Shown: positions 26,147 through 35,029 of the stretch, in pieces | Layout: each line of letters begins with the position of its first letter | Position numbering within the stretch: the first letter of the stretch is position 1 | Assembly (NCBI GenBank): GCA_002839445.1 | Contig: PGYB01000012.1 | Span: 124,001-188,000, forward strand | From: Candidatus Riflebacteria bacterium HGW-Riflebacteria-1 | GTDB taxonomy: Bacteria; Muiribacteriota; Ozemobacteria; Ozemobacterales; Ozemobacteraceae | Reading direction: 5' to 3' | DNA: 64,000 nucleotides | The notes under the pieces: generated by a model | Databases searched by the model: none | Seen by the model: only the letters and a program-made list of their open reading frames with translations | What the model was told of the DNA's origin: nothing | Made by a program: the position numbers and the translations under genes

Positions 26147-28051
26147 CTATTGCTGGTCGTTGCGGTTCTGCAGGTCTTCCCAGCGTTGCAGATCGGTCAT
26201 CAGCTCTTCTTCGAGCTGTTTAAGGCGTGACGCCAGGTCGGCAGCACCGGTGCCGGTCCGATAAAACTCAGGGTCAGAGAGTTTTTGTTCAATCTGACTG
26301 ATTTCGAGCTCTTTCTGCTCAATCAAACCAGGCAACTGCTGCAGCTCCTGCTTTTCTTTAAAGCTCATTTTAATCGGCTTTGTGCCAGGTTCGGCTGCGG
26401 ATTTCGCCAGACGCTCTGCCTTGACTGCTTCGGCTTTTCTGCGAGCATCGTCTTCCTGAAGCTTGCGCTCGTTCAGCCATTCGTCGTAACCGCCGACAAT
26501 CTCGCGCACTTCGCCATTCTCGGCAAACACAATAGTGCTTGACGCGACATTATTCAAAAATGTGCGATCATGGCAGATAAGCAGAACCGTGCCCGGGAAG
26601 TCGATCAACAATTCCTCAAGCAGTTCAAGCGTTTCGACATCGAGATCGTTGGTCGGTTCGTCGAGAACCAGCAGATTCGCCGGCCGTGAGAACAGGCGTG
26701 CGAGCAACACGCGGTTGCGTTCACCGCCCGAGAGCACGCTCACTTTTGTCTTGGCGCGGTCCGGCGTAAAAAGAAAATTCTGCAGGTAAGTTATAATATG
26801 CACGCTGCGGCCATCGACTTCGACGACATCGCCAGTCGGCAGAACGTTTTCCCAGACAGTTTTGCTCTCATCGAGCTGTTCACGCATCTGGTCGTAATAG
26901 AGTATCTCAAGATTCGTGCCATATTCGACTTCGCCGGCATGCGGCTTCAGCTGCCCAAGCAGCAACTTTACCAGGGTCGTCTTGCCACAGCCATTAGCAC
27001 CGATTATGCCGATTTTGTCGCCACGCGAAATTTTGAGCGAAAAATCCCTGATAATGTCATTGGGTGGGTAAGAAAACACCAGATTGCGCGCTTCAATTAC
27101 ATCTTTGCCAGAATTCTGTGCCACGCTGATCTGCATTGAGACCTTGCCAACGTGCTGCCGGCGCTGGCGGCGTTCTTCACGCAGCTTTTTGAGAGAGCGC
27201 ACACGGCCTTCGTTGCGCGTTCGGCGTGCCTTTATGCCCTTGCGGATCCAGACTTCTTCCTGGGCCAGTTTTTTGTCGAAGCGCTCCCAGTCTTTTGCTT
27301 CGGCGGCAAGCAATTCTTCCTTGCGGCGCAGAAAAGTGTCGTAATCGCATGACCAGTCATAAAGATGCCCGCGGTCAAGCTCGATGATACGGCTGGCCAG
27401 ACGGCGCAGCAGCATGCGATCGTGGGTAACAAACAAAATGGTGATTCCCAGTCGCTGCAGAAACTCTTCAAGCCAGGCGATAGTGTTGATGTCGAGATGG
27501 TTGGTTGGCTCGTCAAGCAGCAGCACATCAGGCCTGGAAACCAGCGCAGCTGCCAGAATAACGCGGCGTTTCTGGCCGCCGGAAAGGTTTTCGTATTGCC
27601 AGTCGCTTTCGATGCCCAGCCGCGAAGTAACGCGTCCGATTTCATCGAGGCAGTTCCAGGCGTTTGCATCTTCGATCTGATGGCGCAGGCGTTCGAGCAA
27701 TGCCGTTTCAGTCTGGTCGCCACTGTTATAAGATTTCTCAAGCTCATGATAGCGCACCAGCAGTTCACCGCTGGCGCCAAGGCCGGCAGCGATAATCGAG
27801 AATACGCTTCCTGAAAGGTTATCGGGAATCTTCTGCGCAAAATGCGATATGCGAACGCCCTGCGAGACCTGCACCACCCCGCTGTCTGGGGCCTGCTCAC
27901 CAGCGATGGTGCGCATGAGACTGGTTTTGCCGGCGCCGTTGCGGCCGAGCAGACAGATGTTCTGGTTCTTTTCAATCTGCAGATTGAGGTTCTCAAGCAG
28001 CGGTGCGCCGCCAAACGAAAGACTTACATTCTGCAGTGACACCAGAGCCAT
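26147..28051 (-). CDS. uup: ABC-F ATPase, Uup type
   Basis: A 634-residue soluble protein with two ABC cassettes. Cassette 1 has LLGRNGAGKTSLMR, NLSGGQKRRVILAAAL and LLLDEPTNHLD. Cassette 2 has IIGANGCGKTTLVK, VLSGGERNRVLLARL and LLVLDEPTNDLD. The C-terminal coiled coil (about 540-630) with SFKEKQELQQLPGLIEQKELEI marks Uup rather than EttA. ABC-F proteins act on ribosomes or, for Uup, in precise excision and ribosome assembly. The ATG at 28051 is preferred with GGGAG upstream; a TTG eight codons earlier is unlikely. A second ABC-F gene (EttA) lies at 55500. Confidence 0.92.
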   Translation of the reverse strand: MALVSLQNVSLSFGGAPLLENLNLQIEKNQNICLLGRNGAGKTSLMRTIAGEQAPDSGVVQVSQGVRISHFAQKIPDNLSGSVFSIIAAGLGASGELLVRYHELEKSYNSGDQTETALLERLRHQIEDANAWNCLDEIGRVTSRLGIESDWQYENLSGGQKRRVILAAALVSRPDVLLLDEPTNHLDINTIAWLEEFLQRLGITILFVTHDRMLLRRLASRIIELDRGHLYDWSCDYDTFLRRKEELLAAEAKDWERFDKKLAQEEVWIRKGIKARRTRNEGRVRSLKKLREERRQRRQHVGKVSMQISVAQNSGKDVIEARNLVFSYPPNDIIRDFSLKISRGDKIGIIGANGCGKTTLVKLLLGQLKPHAGEVEYGTNLEILYYDQMREQLDESKTVWENVLPTGDVVEVDGRSVHIITYLQNFLFTPDRAKTKVSVLSGGERNRVLLARLFSRPANLLVLDEPTNDLDVETLELLEELLIDFPGTVLLICHDRTFLNNVASSTIVFAENGEVREIVGGYDEWLNERKLQEDDARRKAEAVKAERLAKSAAEPGTKPIKMSFKEKQELQQLPGLIEQKELEISQIEQKLSDPEFYRTGTGAADLASRLKQLEEELMTDLQRWEDLQNRNDQQ

Positions 28052-28145
28052 TTTGTTACATTCTCCCGAATTCAAGCATTTTGCGAGTTAACAGCATACA
28101 GCAAAAAGCCGCGAAAAACCACCAGTTGTCTGGCAAAGATGCAAC

Positions 28146-28267
28146 AATCCATTTGCCTGCTTATGAGGACATTACGAGATGTTTCGTTTAGACTATTTCT
28201 CGGACGAGCTGATCATACAGGCTCTTTTGAAGAGTTATCCGCAAACCATCTGCGCCTATCACCCGGG
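28146..28267 (+). repeat. Dispersed intergenic element (family A), copy 1, internally deleted
   Basis: Shares TCCATTTG, ACGAGAT-TTTCGTTT, CTGATCATA and GGCTCTTTT-AAGAGTTATCCGCA with copies at 46919 and 53696. After TTATCCGCA it jumps to ACCATCTGCGCC, a junction that in copy 3 lies about 80 bases further on, so an internal segment is missing. Confidence 0.85.
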
Positions 28268-28299
28268 CGCATCTTGTGCGTCGTAGTCGATATCAAGTC

Positions 28300-28383
28300 G
28301 TCATCCTGCGCGAAGTCGCAGGATCCAGAATGGCGATAAAGACATGGATTCTGCGACTTCGCTTTGCTACGCGCAGAATGACG
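28300..28383. repeat. Imperfect palindromic REP-like element
   Basis: The left arm GTCATCCTGCGCGAAGTCGC continues to GGATCC; the right arm runs GGATTCTGCGACTTCGC to GCGCAGAATGAC. Folded, most of the 84 bases pair. Elements of this look are common as mobile intergenic palindromes in many bacteria. Only one copy is in the window. Confidence 0.7.
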
Positions 28384-28392
28384 CGGAAATGA

Positions 28393-28418
28393 CCGGGGCC
28401 CGCGTAAGCGGGCCCCGG
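28393..28418. terminator. GC-rich perfect hairpin
   Basis: Arms CCGGGGCCCGC and GCGGGCCCCGG (11 bp) with loop GTAA. No T run follows on either strand, so it may be part of the repeat cluster rather than an intrinsic terminator. Confidence 0.45.
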
Positions 28419-28444
28419 CTGCACTTTGAGGAGGGTCTGATTCA

Positions 28445-28670
28445 GGAGAGAGGGTTCATGAGAGAGAAATTTGAGAGAAAAACTTGAGAGAGAGCGATAT
28501 TTGAGAGAAAAGAGTGAGAGAGAAACTTGAGAGAGATTTGAGAGAAAAGAGTGAGAGAGAAACTTGAGAGAGATTTGAGAGAAAAGCTTGAGAGAAATTT
28601 GAGAGAGATTGAGAGAGAGATTTGTGAGAGAGATTTGAGAGAGAGATTTGTGAGAGAGACTGAGAAAATA
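28445..28670. repeat. GA-rich tandem repeat next to the tonB stop codon
   Basis: About 226 bases built from TTTGAGAGA and ACTTGAGAGAGA units. A higher-order unit of about 37 bases (from TTTGAGAGAAAAGAGTG to CTTGAGAGAGA) occurs twice in near-perfect form around 28500-28575. One strand is almost pure purine apart from TTT/CTT spacers. It ends 1 base before the tonB stop and would be the CU-rich 3' end of the tonB transcript. Confidence 0.85.
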
Positions 28671-28671
28671 T

Positions 28672-29694
28672 TCAGTTCAACTGATATTGAACGGTGATCT
28701 TTACCCAGGTTTCGCGGGGTTCGCCGTTGGCGAGAACCGGAGTGAAAACCCAGCGGCGCAGAGCCTGCGCGCCATTGATTGCCAGCTTGGGGTCAATCGT
28801 TGAGCTCATGGTTACAACATCGCCCACGGTGCCACTTTTCTGAATCAGCACGCGGTAGACGGCACTGCCGTGCACGCCGCTCTTGCGGGCCCAGGTCGGG
28901 TATTCAGGCATTACACGAGTCAGAATTGCCGGAGGGCTGAAGCGTTCGCCACTGCCGCCAAATGACTCGATTGAGCCGATTTCAAACACACCGGCGCCAT
29001 CAGGAGTTTTCTGATCTTCGACACCGGCAGGAGCCGGCATGAAATCTTCGGGGCTGGCGCTGGTTCGGTTTTCGAACAGGGAAGAATCAGGCATCATTGC
29101 TGTGGGCTGCGAAGTTATCATCGGCCCGGCCAGATTGGGATCGAGATCGCTGGCGCTGCTCTTTTCGAGACTGAACTGACTGATCGTTTCGAAAGTCGGG
29201 CTGCTGTGGGTCGGGCGAACCGGTGCATTGCTGACAGCGGCTTCCTGAACTACTGAAGGCTTGGTGACTTCGACCGGAGTATCAGCAACGATAGGGCTTT
29301 CATTGAGCACAGGGGCTTCGACGGATGTCTGTTCAACCTTGGCCGGGACTGGTTGAGGTTTGGTTTCAACCGGAGCGGGCTTGGCGGCAGACTTTACCTT
29401 AGTTTCCTTCTTAACCGGCTGCTTTTTTGCAGCAGGAGTTACTTTTTTCTGAGTGCCGGCAGCCTTTTTGGCGCCGGTTTCCTTCTTTTGTTCAATGCCC
29501 GAGCCAATGCGTGGCCTGGCGACGGGGGCAATGAGTTTTACCGGCACAATCTGCTTCTTAAGCGGCATTGCGATATGCCGCCAGTAGAAGAAGGCTGAAA
29601 GCGCCAGCAGTAAAGCGAGGTGAATCATGATGGAAAGCTGGAACTCTTCCATCCCTTCGACTTTTTCAGATTTTGCCAGTGTTATTAGTTTCAT
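28672..29694 (-). CDS. tonB: TonB-family energy transducer
   Basis: A 340-residue protein. One N-terminal membrane anchor (about 22-42) is followed by a long periplasmic linker rich in Lys, Ala, Pro and Val (about 55-150). The C-terminal TonB domain (about 250-340) has PPAILTRVMPEYPTWARKSGVHGSAVYRVLI and ALRRWVFTPVLANGEP. It passes energy from ExbB/ExbD to an outer-membrane receptor. Its start overlaps the exbD stop (ATGA). Unusually the transcript end enters a 226-base GA/CT tandem repeat. The partner receptor is probably the barrel encoded at 30742. Confidence 0.93.
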   Translation of the reverse strand: MKLITLAKSEKVEGMEEFQLSIMIHLALLLALSAFFYWRHIAMPLKKQIVPVKLIAPVARPRIGSGIEQKKETGAKKAAGTQKKVTPAAKKQPVKKETKVKSAAKPAPVETKPQPVPAKVEQTSVEAPVLNESPIVADTPVEVTKPSVVQEAAVSNAPVRPTHSSPTFETISQFSLEKSSASDLDPNLAGPMITSQPTAMMPDSSLFENRTSASPEDFMPAPAGVEDQKTPDGAGVFEIGSIESFGGSGERFSPPAILTRVMPEYPTWARKSGVHGSAVYRVLIQKSGTVGDVVTMSSTIDPKLAINGAQALRRWVFTPVLANGEPRETWVKITVQYQLN

Positions 29695-30104
29695 TTGCTT
29701 TCGGGTCTTGTTGCAAGGCCGATGTTAACGGCGCCATTGCTCCTGATCTGGTCGAGAACATGAATGATGCGTCCATAGTTGGCATCTTTGTCGGCTTCGA
29801 CCATTACAGGGCGGTCAGGTGAATTGGTTACCCAGGTCTTGATCGCTGAGGTCAGTTCTGTCATTTCAACCGGCTTGCCCGCCAGATAAGTTCTGCCATT
29901 TTTGGCAATCTGAACAGTCATGTTGTCGGTTTCCATGGTGGTGGCGTTGGCCGCCTTGGGCACCTCAACCGGCAGCTTTTCCTGATTGCGGGCGAATGAG
30001 GCGGTAATCATGAAGAAGAACACCAGCATCAGCATTACGTCAATCAGGTTGGTGACGGCAATCTGAGGCTTCTGTTTACGTTTGTCAGGCAACAGCTTTT
30101 TCAC
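29691..30104 (-). CDS. exbD: ExbD/TolR-family proton-channel subunit
   Basis: A 137-residue protein with one N-terminal membrane helix, VTNLIDVMLMLVFFFMITAS (about 18-37), carrying the essential Asp in LIDVML. A periplasmic domain follows, ending VNIGLATRPESK. It forms the inner-membrane motor with ExbB and TonB. It overlaps exbB by 20 bases and tonB by 4, so the order exbB-exbD-tonB is tightly coupled. Confidence 0.94.
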   Translation of the reverse strand: MKKLLPDKRKQKPQIAVTNLIDVMLMLVFFFMITASFARNQEKLPVEVPKAANATTMETDNMTVQIAKNGRTYLAGKPVEMTELTSAIKTWVTNSPDRPVMVEADKDANYGRIIHVLDQIRSNGAVNIGLATRPESK

Positions 30105-30729
30105 AGCTGACCTCCATGGCGCTTACCTGGTTGGCGAGATCGAGAGAGTAGATTTCGACCTGTTCAACAAATTCGAGACTCTTCGCTTCGCACCAGTTGT
30201 GCGCCACCAGAGCCAGAATACCAACCATCAGTCCGGCAGCGGTTGTGTAGAGTGCTTCTGAAATGCCACCGGCAAGAGCGGTCGGATCGCCAATGCCCAC
30301 AGTGGAAATAACGGCGAATGAAGAGATCATACCGGTTACCGTGCCGGTAAGGCCGAGCAGCGGTGTAACGCTGGCGATGGTAGCGAGCTTGCCAATGTGT
30401 CTTTCATACTTTTTGACCTGCACCATGGCTTCCTGGCGCATGACGTCGAGCAGGTGCTCCTTGCTGAGATCGAGATGATCGATTCCGGCGGCCATAACAT
30501 TGGCGAGAGGAGTGTTCTCGGCACGGCACATTTTCATGGCATCGAAAAAGTTGCGGCTCATAAAGGCGCTTTTAACTTTTTTCATGAAAGCAGCGCTATT
30601 GTTGGGATTGCGGTGGTAAAAGCGCAGTCGTTCGATAACAATCGCGAGAGCGATCACAGAACAAATCGCGATCGGGATCATGATCGGGCCGCCACTTACA
30701 AACAGGTCTACCAGAAATATATTTTTCAT
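30085..30729 (-). CDS. exbB: ExbB/TolQ/MotA-family proton-channel subunit
   Basis: A 214-residue protein with three membrane segments: GGPIMIPIAICSVIALAIVIERL, then TPLLGLTGTVTGMISSFAVIS and GGISEALYTTAAGLMVGILALVAHN. The last two are the ExbB/TolQ signature. It begins 12 bases after the barrel gene with an AGGAGG site. It is the motor of the TonB complex at the inner membrane. Confidence 0.94.
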   Translation of the reverse strand: MKNIFLVDLFVSGGPIMIPIAICSVIALAIVIERLRFYHRNPNNSAAFMKKVKSAFMSRNFFDAMKMCRAENTPLANVMAAGIDHLDLSKEHLLDVMRQEAMVQVKKYERHIGKLATIASVTPLLGLTGTVTGMISSFAVISTVGIGDPTALAGGISEALYTTAAGLMVGILALVAHNWCEAKSLEFVEQVEIYSLDLANQVSAMEVSCEKAVA

Positions 30730-30741
30730 TTTTATTGCCTC

Positions 30742-32355
30742 CTAGAAATGCGCTTCGAGTCCGGCAAGAGTAACTCTGCCTTCTTCGGGGACATCGTAAC
30801 GAATTTTACTTGCTTCATCATAAAGGTCTTTGATTTTGAGATAGGTGCTGAATCTGTTGCTGAGCTTGTAGCGGACAGCCAGATCAGAGCGGCTGTAATC
30901 ATCAGCGCTGAAAGTAGCGGTCGGCGTATGAGCCTGGCGATCAAATTCCGCCCTTCGCGTAAAATCAACCATGAACTTACCTTCGGTATAATTGAACCCG
31001 ACATCCAGCAGACGTTTGGGCTCATAGGAAAGGCGCTGCCCGGTCGCGTTGTTTTCGGTTGTCTGAGCGGTGCCCTTGAGAGAGATGCGGAAATTGTCTT
31101 CGATTTTGAAAGAGCCACGCACGCTTACGCCTGAACGCTTTGCCTCGTTAACGAAGTTGAGCTGCGACTCAAGCAGGCGCTTGCCAGGGTTATGAAAGTC
31201 GAGATACTCTATTGCGTCGCCTTCAGTCTGGCTGAACAGATCGACGCCGAGGGTATCGCCTTTGTTGGTGCGGTAATTGAGTGTGCCTGTGGTGGTCTTG
31301 AGGTGTGATGCCCTGATATCAGAAGCAGCGACGTAGCGACTGGGCATGAATATTTTTTCAAGACTGTCGTTGCCAAGATCTTCATCGTAGGCCAGCAGCA
31401 GCTGCCATGGCTTACCGAAACGATAGTCGAGGCTGACATAAGGTGCAACCTCGTCTTTGGACATCAGGCTCATGCGCTTGAGTCCGAAGTTAGCTGTCGC
31501 CTTTGCTGAAGCTTCGTAAACGCCGCCAAGATCGAGAACGGTTTTGGTAAAATCTCTATCGCTGCCGGATGTTACGGTGAACTTGTCTTTCTTGAGGTCG
31601 AGCGCTGCACGACCCTTGAATTTGTCGGTCAGTTTTTTGAGATAGCTGGCGCCTGCCGAAACCGAGAAGGTTGTCTGCTCTTCTGAAAAGCTGACTACAG
31701 AGTTTCTGATATCGCGTGAAACTGAGTCGATATCAACATTGCCCTTGAAGAACGAACCATCTTCGAGAGTCGAGTTGCCGGTAACATTGATGCGGCTGAC
31801 ATTATTTTCGATGCCGGCGTCAGGGCTCGGAACACTGTTAAGCCCGCGCTGGGCATACTCTTCCATTGAATATTCGCCGCCAGCAGTCATCGAATAACTG
31901 CCTTCGCCGGTTGAAGAGACGTTAGCTTCGAGAGCGGTTTTGCTGGTGTCTACCGATGATCTGAAGCCATCGCGGCTTTCGCGCCTGATCGTGACATCGC
32001 CAATGTAGCCTTCTTTGCTGCCGCGCCCATTTACAATGATTTCGTTAGAACCACGAGTGCCGACGCCGGCTGCTACTGAGAGTTCATCCTTGTTTTCACG
32101 ATGAAAATTGTCAAGCAGCTGCTTTTCGGTCATCGGCCTGAATTCGAGCGGGCCGATGTCGGGTACCAGTTCGGGCATTGGCGCACTGCGCTCGCCCATT
32201 TCAAAGGTGATCTGGTGACGCGCCGGATCGATCTTATCAGTCTGTGCGTCTTTGCCGACAACCTTTACCTTGCCCATGTCGAAAGTGTCTGCGGCGTGCA
32301 GCTGGGTGCTCAGCCCCAGAATCATCGCGAGAGTAATTAATTTTCGGGTTTGCAT
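30742..32355 (-). CDS. Predicted outer-membrane beta-barrel, likely TonB partner
   Basis: A 537-residue protein with a signal peptide (about 1-20, ending QLHA) and a mature start ADTFDMGKVKVVGKDAQTD that resembles a TonB-box region. The rest shows alternating polar/hydrophobic strands and ends in LEAHF, with the terminal Phe typical of outer-membrane barrels. A conventional plug domain is not clear: after about 80 residues the barrel-like pattern begins at SNEIIVNGRGSKEGYIGDVTI. The ATG at 32355 is chosen for its GGAGG site; earlier ATGs lack one. It is immediately upstream of exbB. Substrate unknown. Confidence 0.75.
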   Translation of the reverse strand: MQTRKLITLAMILGLSTQLHAADTFDMGKVKVVGKDAQTDKIDPARHQITFEMGERSAPMPELVPDIGPLEFRPMTEKQLLDNFHRENKDELSVAAGVGTRGSNEIIVNGRGSKEGYIGDVTIRRESRDGFRSSVDTSKTALEANVSSTGEGSYSMTAGGEYSMEEYAQRGLNSVPSPDAGIENNVSRINVTGNSTLEDGSFFKGNVDIDSVSRDIRNSVVSFSEEQTTFSVSAGASYLKKLTDKFKGRAALDLKKDKFTVTSGSDRDFTKTVLDLGGVYEASAKATANFGLKRMSLMSKDEVAPYVSLDYRFGKPWQLLLAYDEDLGNDSLEKIFMPSRYVAASDIRASHLKTTTGTLNYRTNKGDTLGVDLFSQTEGDAIEYLDFHNPGKRLLESQLNFVNEAKRSGVSVRGSFKIEDNFRISLKGTAQTTENNATGQRLSYEPKRLLDVGFNYTEGKFMVDFTRRAEFDRQAHTPTATFSADDYSRSDLAVRYKLSNRFSTYLKIKDLYDEASKIRYDVPEEGRVTLAGLEAHF

Positions 32356-32489
32356 CTTATGCCTCCGCATTTTTATCTTCAATAATTATCGGCAGAATAA
32401 TCTAAAAATTTAATTGTTCCGCAACATGGAAAAGCAATATTTCAGACAACAATCAAGCCGCGGTATGGCTGTTACTTAAGCGAATCAAT

Positions 32490-32554
32490 ACTGGACCGTT
32501 GTCACAAATTAGTTCAAGAGTTGAAATGTTGGTATACTGCTTCTGCCGGGCTCT
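32490..32554 (-). repeat. Dispersed 65-bp intergenic repeat (family B), copy 2
   Basis: Starts at the stop codon region of the TPR gene and lies before the barrel gene. Minus-strand core TTGAACTAATTTGTGACA, compared with TTGAACTCATATGTGACA in copy 1. Confidence 0.7.
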
Positions 32555-34688
32555 AACTCTTTTTGAGGGCGGCTTCGGCTTCCTGGCGCAGTTCGGGAGA
32601 CGGGTTTACCTTGAGCAGTTCTTCATACATCATGCGTGATTTGTTGATGTTGTTGAGCCTGGCGTAGGCACGTGCTGATTCTGCGTAGGCCTGGCCAATG
32701 AATTCACTGCCCGGGTAAAGCACTGGCACCTTGAGCACTTCGAGAATACCATTCTCGATATCGCCTGATGCAATGAGACTCTTGCCAAACCACAGGCGCG
32801 ATTCGGGAATAGCCGCGTCGGTCGCCGGGTAATCCTTGAGAATGGCGGCAAAGTTTTCGATCGCGCCCTTATAATCTTTGGTCTGATAAAGCGAAATGCC
32901 GACCGCACGGCGGGCACGCGAAGCGAGCGGGTGCACGGCATCTTCGGCAATGATTGCCTTGTAATGCTGTATCGCCAGCGGGTAATTTTCGAGGCTGCGC
33001 GCGATTTCGCCGATGTGAAAGCGGGCTTCCTGGCGGAAATAGCCTTTGGCATTCATCAGCTGGGAAAAGGCCGCGAGAGCCTGCGCCTGATCTTTGAGCT
33101 CGAGCCAGCTCAGCCCGATTTTAAAAACAGCGTCTTCTTTAAGCTTGCCGTCAGGGTATTTGCTGAGGTAATCCTGAAAGCGAACAATGGCGTCATTGAG
33201 GCGACCGGCTTTCATAAGCACTTCGCCGGCACGAAATGTCGCCTGTGGCGCGAGTTCGTTCTTGGTGGCAGCTATTGCTTCGAAGGCGGTCAGAGCGTCA
33301 GCGTGGCTTTCCTGCATATAGGCAAGCTCGCCAAGTTGATATAGTGCGTCAAACCGCGCCTTGCCCTTTGGAAACACCTTGATAACCTTGTTGAAAAAGT
33401 CGCCGGCCAGCTTGATATTGCCGAGATTGAACCAGCATTCACCAATGCGATAAATCGCTTTCTCGCGCAGATCGGGGTCGGTTTTTTCAGAACTGACCTT
33501 TTCGAAAAATTCTATTGCTTCTTTAAAACGGCTGAGCGCGACATTGACCAGACCGGTCTGATAAATCGCTTCATCAGTCTTTGCATGCTTGGGGTATTTC
33601 TTAACAAACTCAGCAAAGGCAGTCAAACTTTTTTCGAATTCGCCGATGCGTGAAAGTGCCAGAGCCTTGATAAAGGCAAGATCTGGCTTGTCAGCTTCTG
33701 ACAGCGCGCCAATGCCGTTATCTATCGCGGCAATCGCCTTTTCATACTGATGCATATTCATCAGCAGATCTACCAGGTTTTTTACTGATTCAGCACGCAC
33801 TACCGAAGATTTGTTGGCGGCCTGTTTTTCAAAAAGCAGCGCGGCTTTATCTGGCTCACCAAGCCTGATATGGCACCAGGCGAGAGAATAAGCTGACTTC
33901 TGGCCAAGCTGGCTGTCGGGGCCAAGTCCGATGGTCTTTGCGTATTCGCTGGCCGCTTCCTTATAATTCTTGAGACGGAAATGTGATTCAGCGATATAAA
34001 ACTGCAGCGGTTGCTTTTTGTCAGCGGGGCAGATTTCGAGAGCTTTGGAAAAATGATCGAGAGCCTGGCGATGGATACTCTGATTGAACTTGCCGATGCC
34101 GGCCTGCAGATGGCATTCAAAACGCTGTGCAGCAGTCAATGTGGTTTCTTTGAGCAACTCTTCGTAGACCATGACGGTCTGCTCGGTATCCATGTTGAAG
34201 CGCACCATAAGGAACGCGCGCTTGAGGTTGGCGTCAACCCAGAGAGGCCGGTCACTGCGGCTGACCATGGCGAACGCTTCGGTTGCCGACTTCGGGTTGT
34301 TGTCATTGGTGTGCGCCCAGCCAAGCCCATAAGCAGCGCGGTCGCGAAAAATGCTCGACGGATAGTCCTTGATCAGCTTGCTGTAAAGGCCGGCCGCCTT
34401 AACATTGTTTTTCTGGCGGTACTCGCATTCAGCCAGCCAGAACAGCGCGCCATCGCTCTGCGAAAAAGACGCAGGCTGTGAAAGCAGTCGTGTCAGCACT
34501 TTGCCGGCTTCTTCATAAAGGTGGCGCTGAATGAGTCCGAGAGCATAACGATATTGCTCGGTCTGCTCCGGAGAGTCAGCAAAACTGGCAGAACCGAGTG
34601 TAAAGCTGAGAATCATCACGGCTACAAGCAGCACGATGCTTTCTCTGGTCTTTTTATAGAGCTGGTTTCTAATGTTGTTAGTATTCAA
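32553..34688 (-). CDS. Exported TPR-repeat protein upstream of the Ton system
   Basis: A 711-residue protein with a hydrophobic leader (about 17-37, VLLVAVMILSFTLGSASFA). About fifteen tetratricopeptide-like repeats follow, for example ALFWLAECEYRQKNNVKAAGLYSKLIKDYP and AIYRIGECWFNLGNIKLAGDFF. The pattern resembles YbgF/YfiO-type periplasmic TPR proteins, which help outer-membrane machines. The start is TTG at 34688, supported by GGAG 7 bases upstream; no ATG begins the leader. It lies 197 bases before the barrel-exbB-exbD-tonB genes, with a family B repeat between, so it may be co-transcribed with them. Confidence 0.8.
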   Translation of the reverse strand: MNTNNIRNQLYKKTRESIVLLVAVMILSFTLGSASFADSPEQTEQYRYALGLIQRHLYEEAGKVLTRLLSQPASFSQSDGALFWLAECEYRQKNNVKAAGLYSKLIKDYPSSIFRDRAAYGLGWAHTNDNNPKSATEAFAMVSRSDRPLWVDANLKRAFLMVRFNMDTEQTVMVYEELLKETTLTAAQRFECHLQAGIGKFNQSIHRQALDHFSKALEICPADKKQPLQFYIAESHFRLKNYKEAASEYAKTIGLGPDSQLGQKSAYSLAWCHIRLGEPDKAALLFEKQAANKSSVVRAESVKNLVDLLMNMHQYEKAIAAIDNGIGALSEADKPDLAFIKALALSRIGEFEKSLTAFAEFVKKYPKHAKTDEAIYQTGLVNVALSRFKEAIEFFEKVSSEKTDPDLREKAIYRIGECWFNLGNIKLAGDFFNKVIKVFPKGKARFDALYQLGELAYMQESHADALTAFEAIAATKNELAPQATFRAGEVLMKAGRLNDAIVRFQDYLSKYPDGKLKEDAVFKIGLSWLELKDQAQALAAFSQLMNAKGYFRQEARFHIGEIARSLENYPLAIQHYKAIIAEDAVHPLASRARRAVGISLYQTKDYKGAIENFAAILKDYPATDAAIPESRLWFGKSLIASGDIENGILEVLKVPVLYPGSEFIGQAYAESARAYARLNNINKSRMMYEELLKVNPSPELRQEAEAALKKS

Positions 34689-34852
34689 GAATCTTCTCCA
34701 TCAGCTATGATAAGCAAATAATATTTAGAGCTGTGCGCGATAAGGCATGCTGCCTGCGCCCTTGCAACATTTTTATAAATGGTTCTTCTTTTGACACGTT
34801 ATGCGCCTGCTAAACCATGCAATTCAAGTTTGCCAGAGGGCTGGCCTGCAGA

Positions 34853-35029
34853 TCAGCTTTCGGGCTTGTCGTCTGAATCTGAAGACTGCTTTTTGACGTC
34901 TTTCTGGGCATCTTTGAACTCTCTGATACCTCTGCCCAGTGCTTTTCCGATTTCGGGCAGCTTGCCGGGGCCAAAAAGTATAAGAATAATAACCAGAATC
35001 ACGATCAGTTCAGTGAAGCCAATACCCAT
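34853..35029 (-). CDS. tatA: Twin-arginine translocase subunit TatA
   Basis: A 58-residue protein starting MGIGFTELIVILVIILILFG, then PGKLPEIGKALGRGIREFKD and an acidic tail ending KPES. This is a complete TatA: short membrane helix, FGPGKLPEIG hinge, amphipathic helix. GGAGG lies 7 bases upstream. It would oligomerise with TatC to export folded proteins. No tatB or tatC is in the window, so it is an isolated tatA. It is only 58 residues and easily missed. Confidence 0.93.
   Translation of the reverse strand: MGIGFTELIVILVIILILFGPGKLPEIGKALGRGIREFKDAQKDVKKQSSDSDDKPES

Larger units (their letters stand above)
28052..28671. other. 620-bp non-coding gap made of stacked repeats
   Basis: Between the uup start and the tonB stop there is no plausible gene. 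In order it holds a family A element (28146-28267), a long imperfect palindrome (28300-28383), a GC-rich hairpin (28393-28418) and a GA-rich tandem repeat (28445-28670). Confidence 0.7.

Noticed and set aside
28445..28670. CRISPR array
   Set aside because: Units are short GA-rich tandems with no unique spacers and no cas genes nearby.
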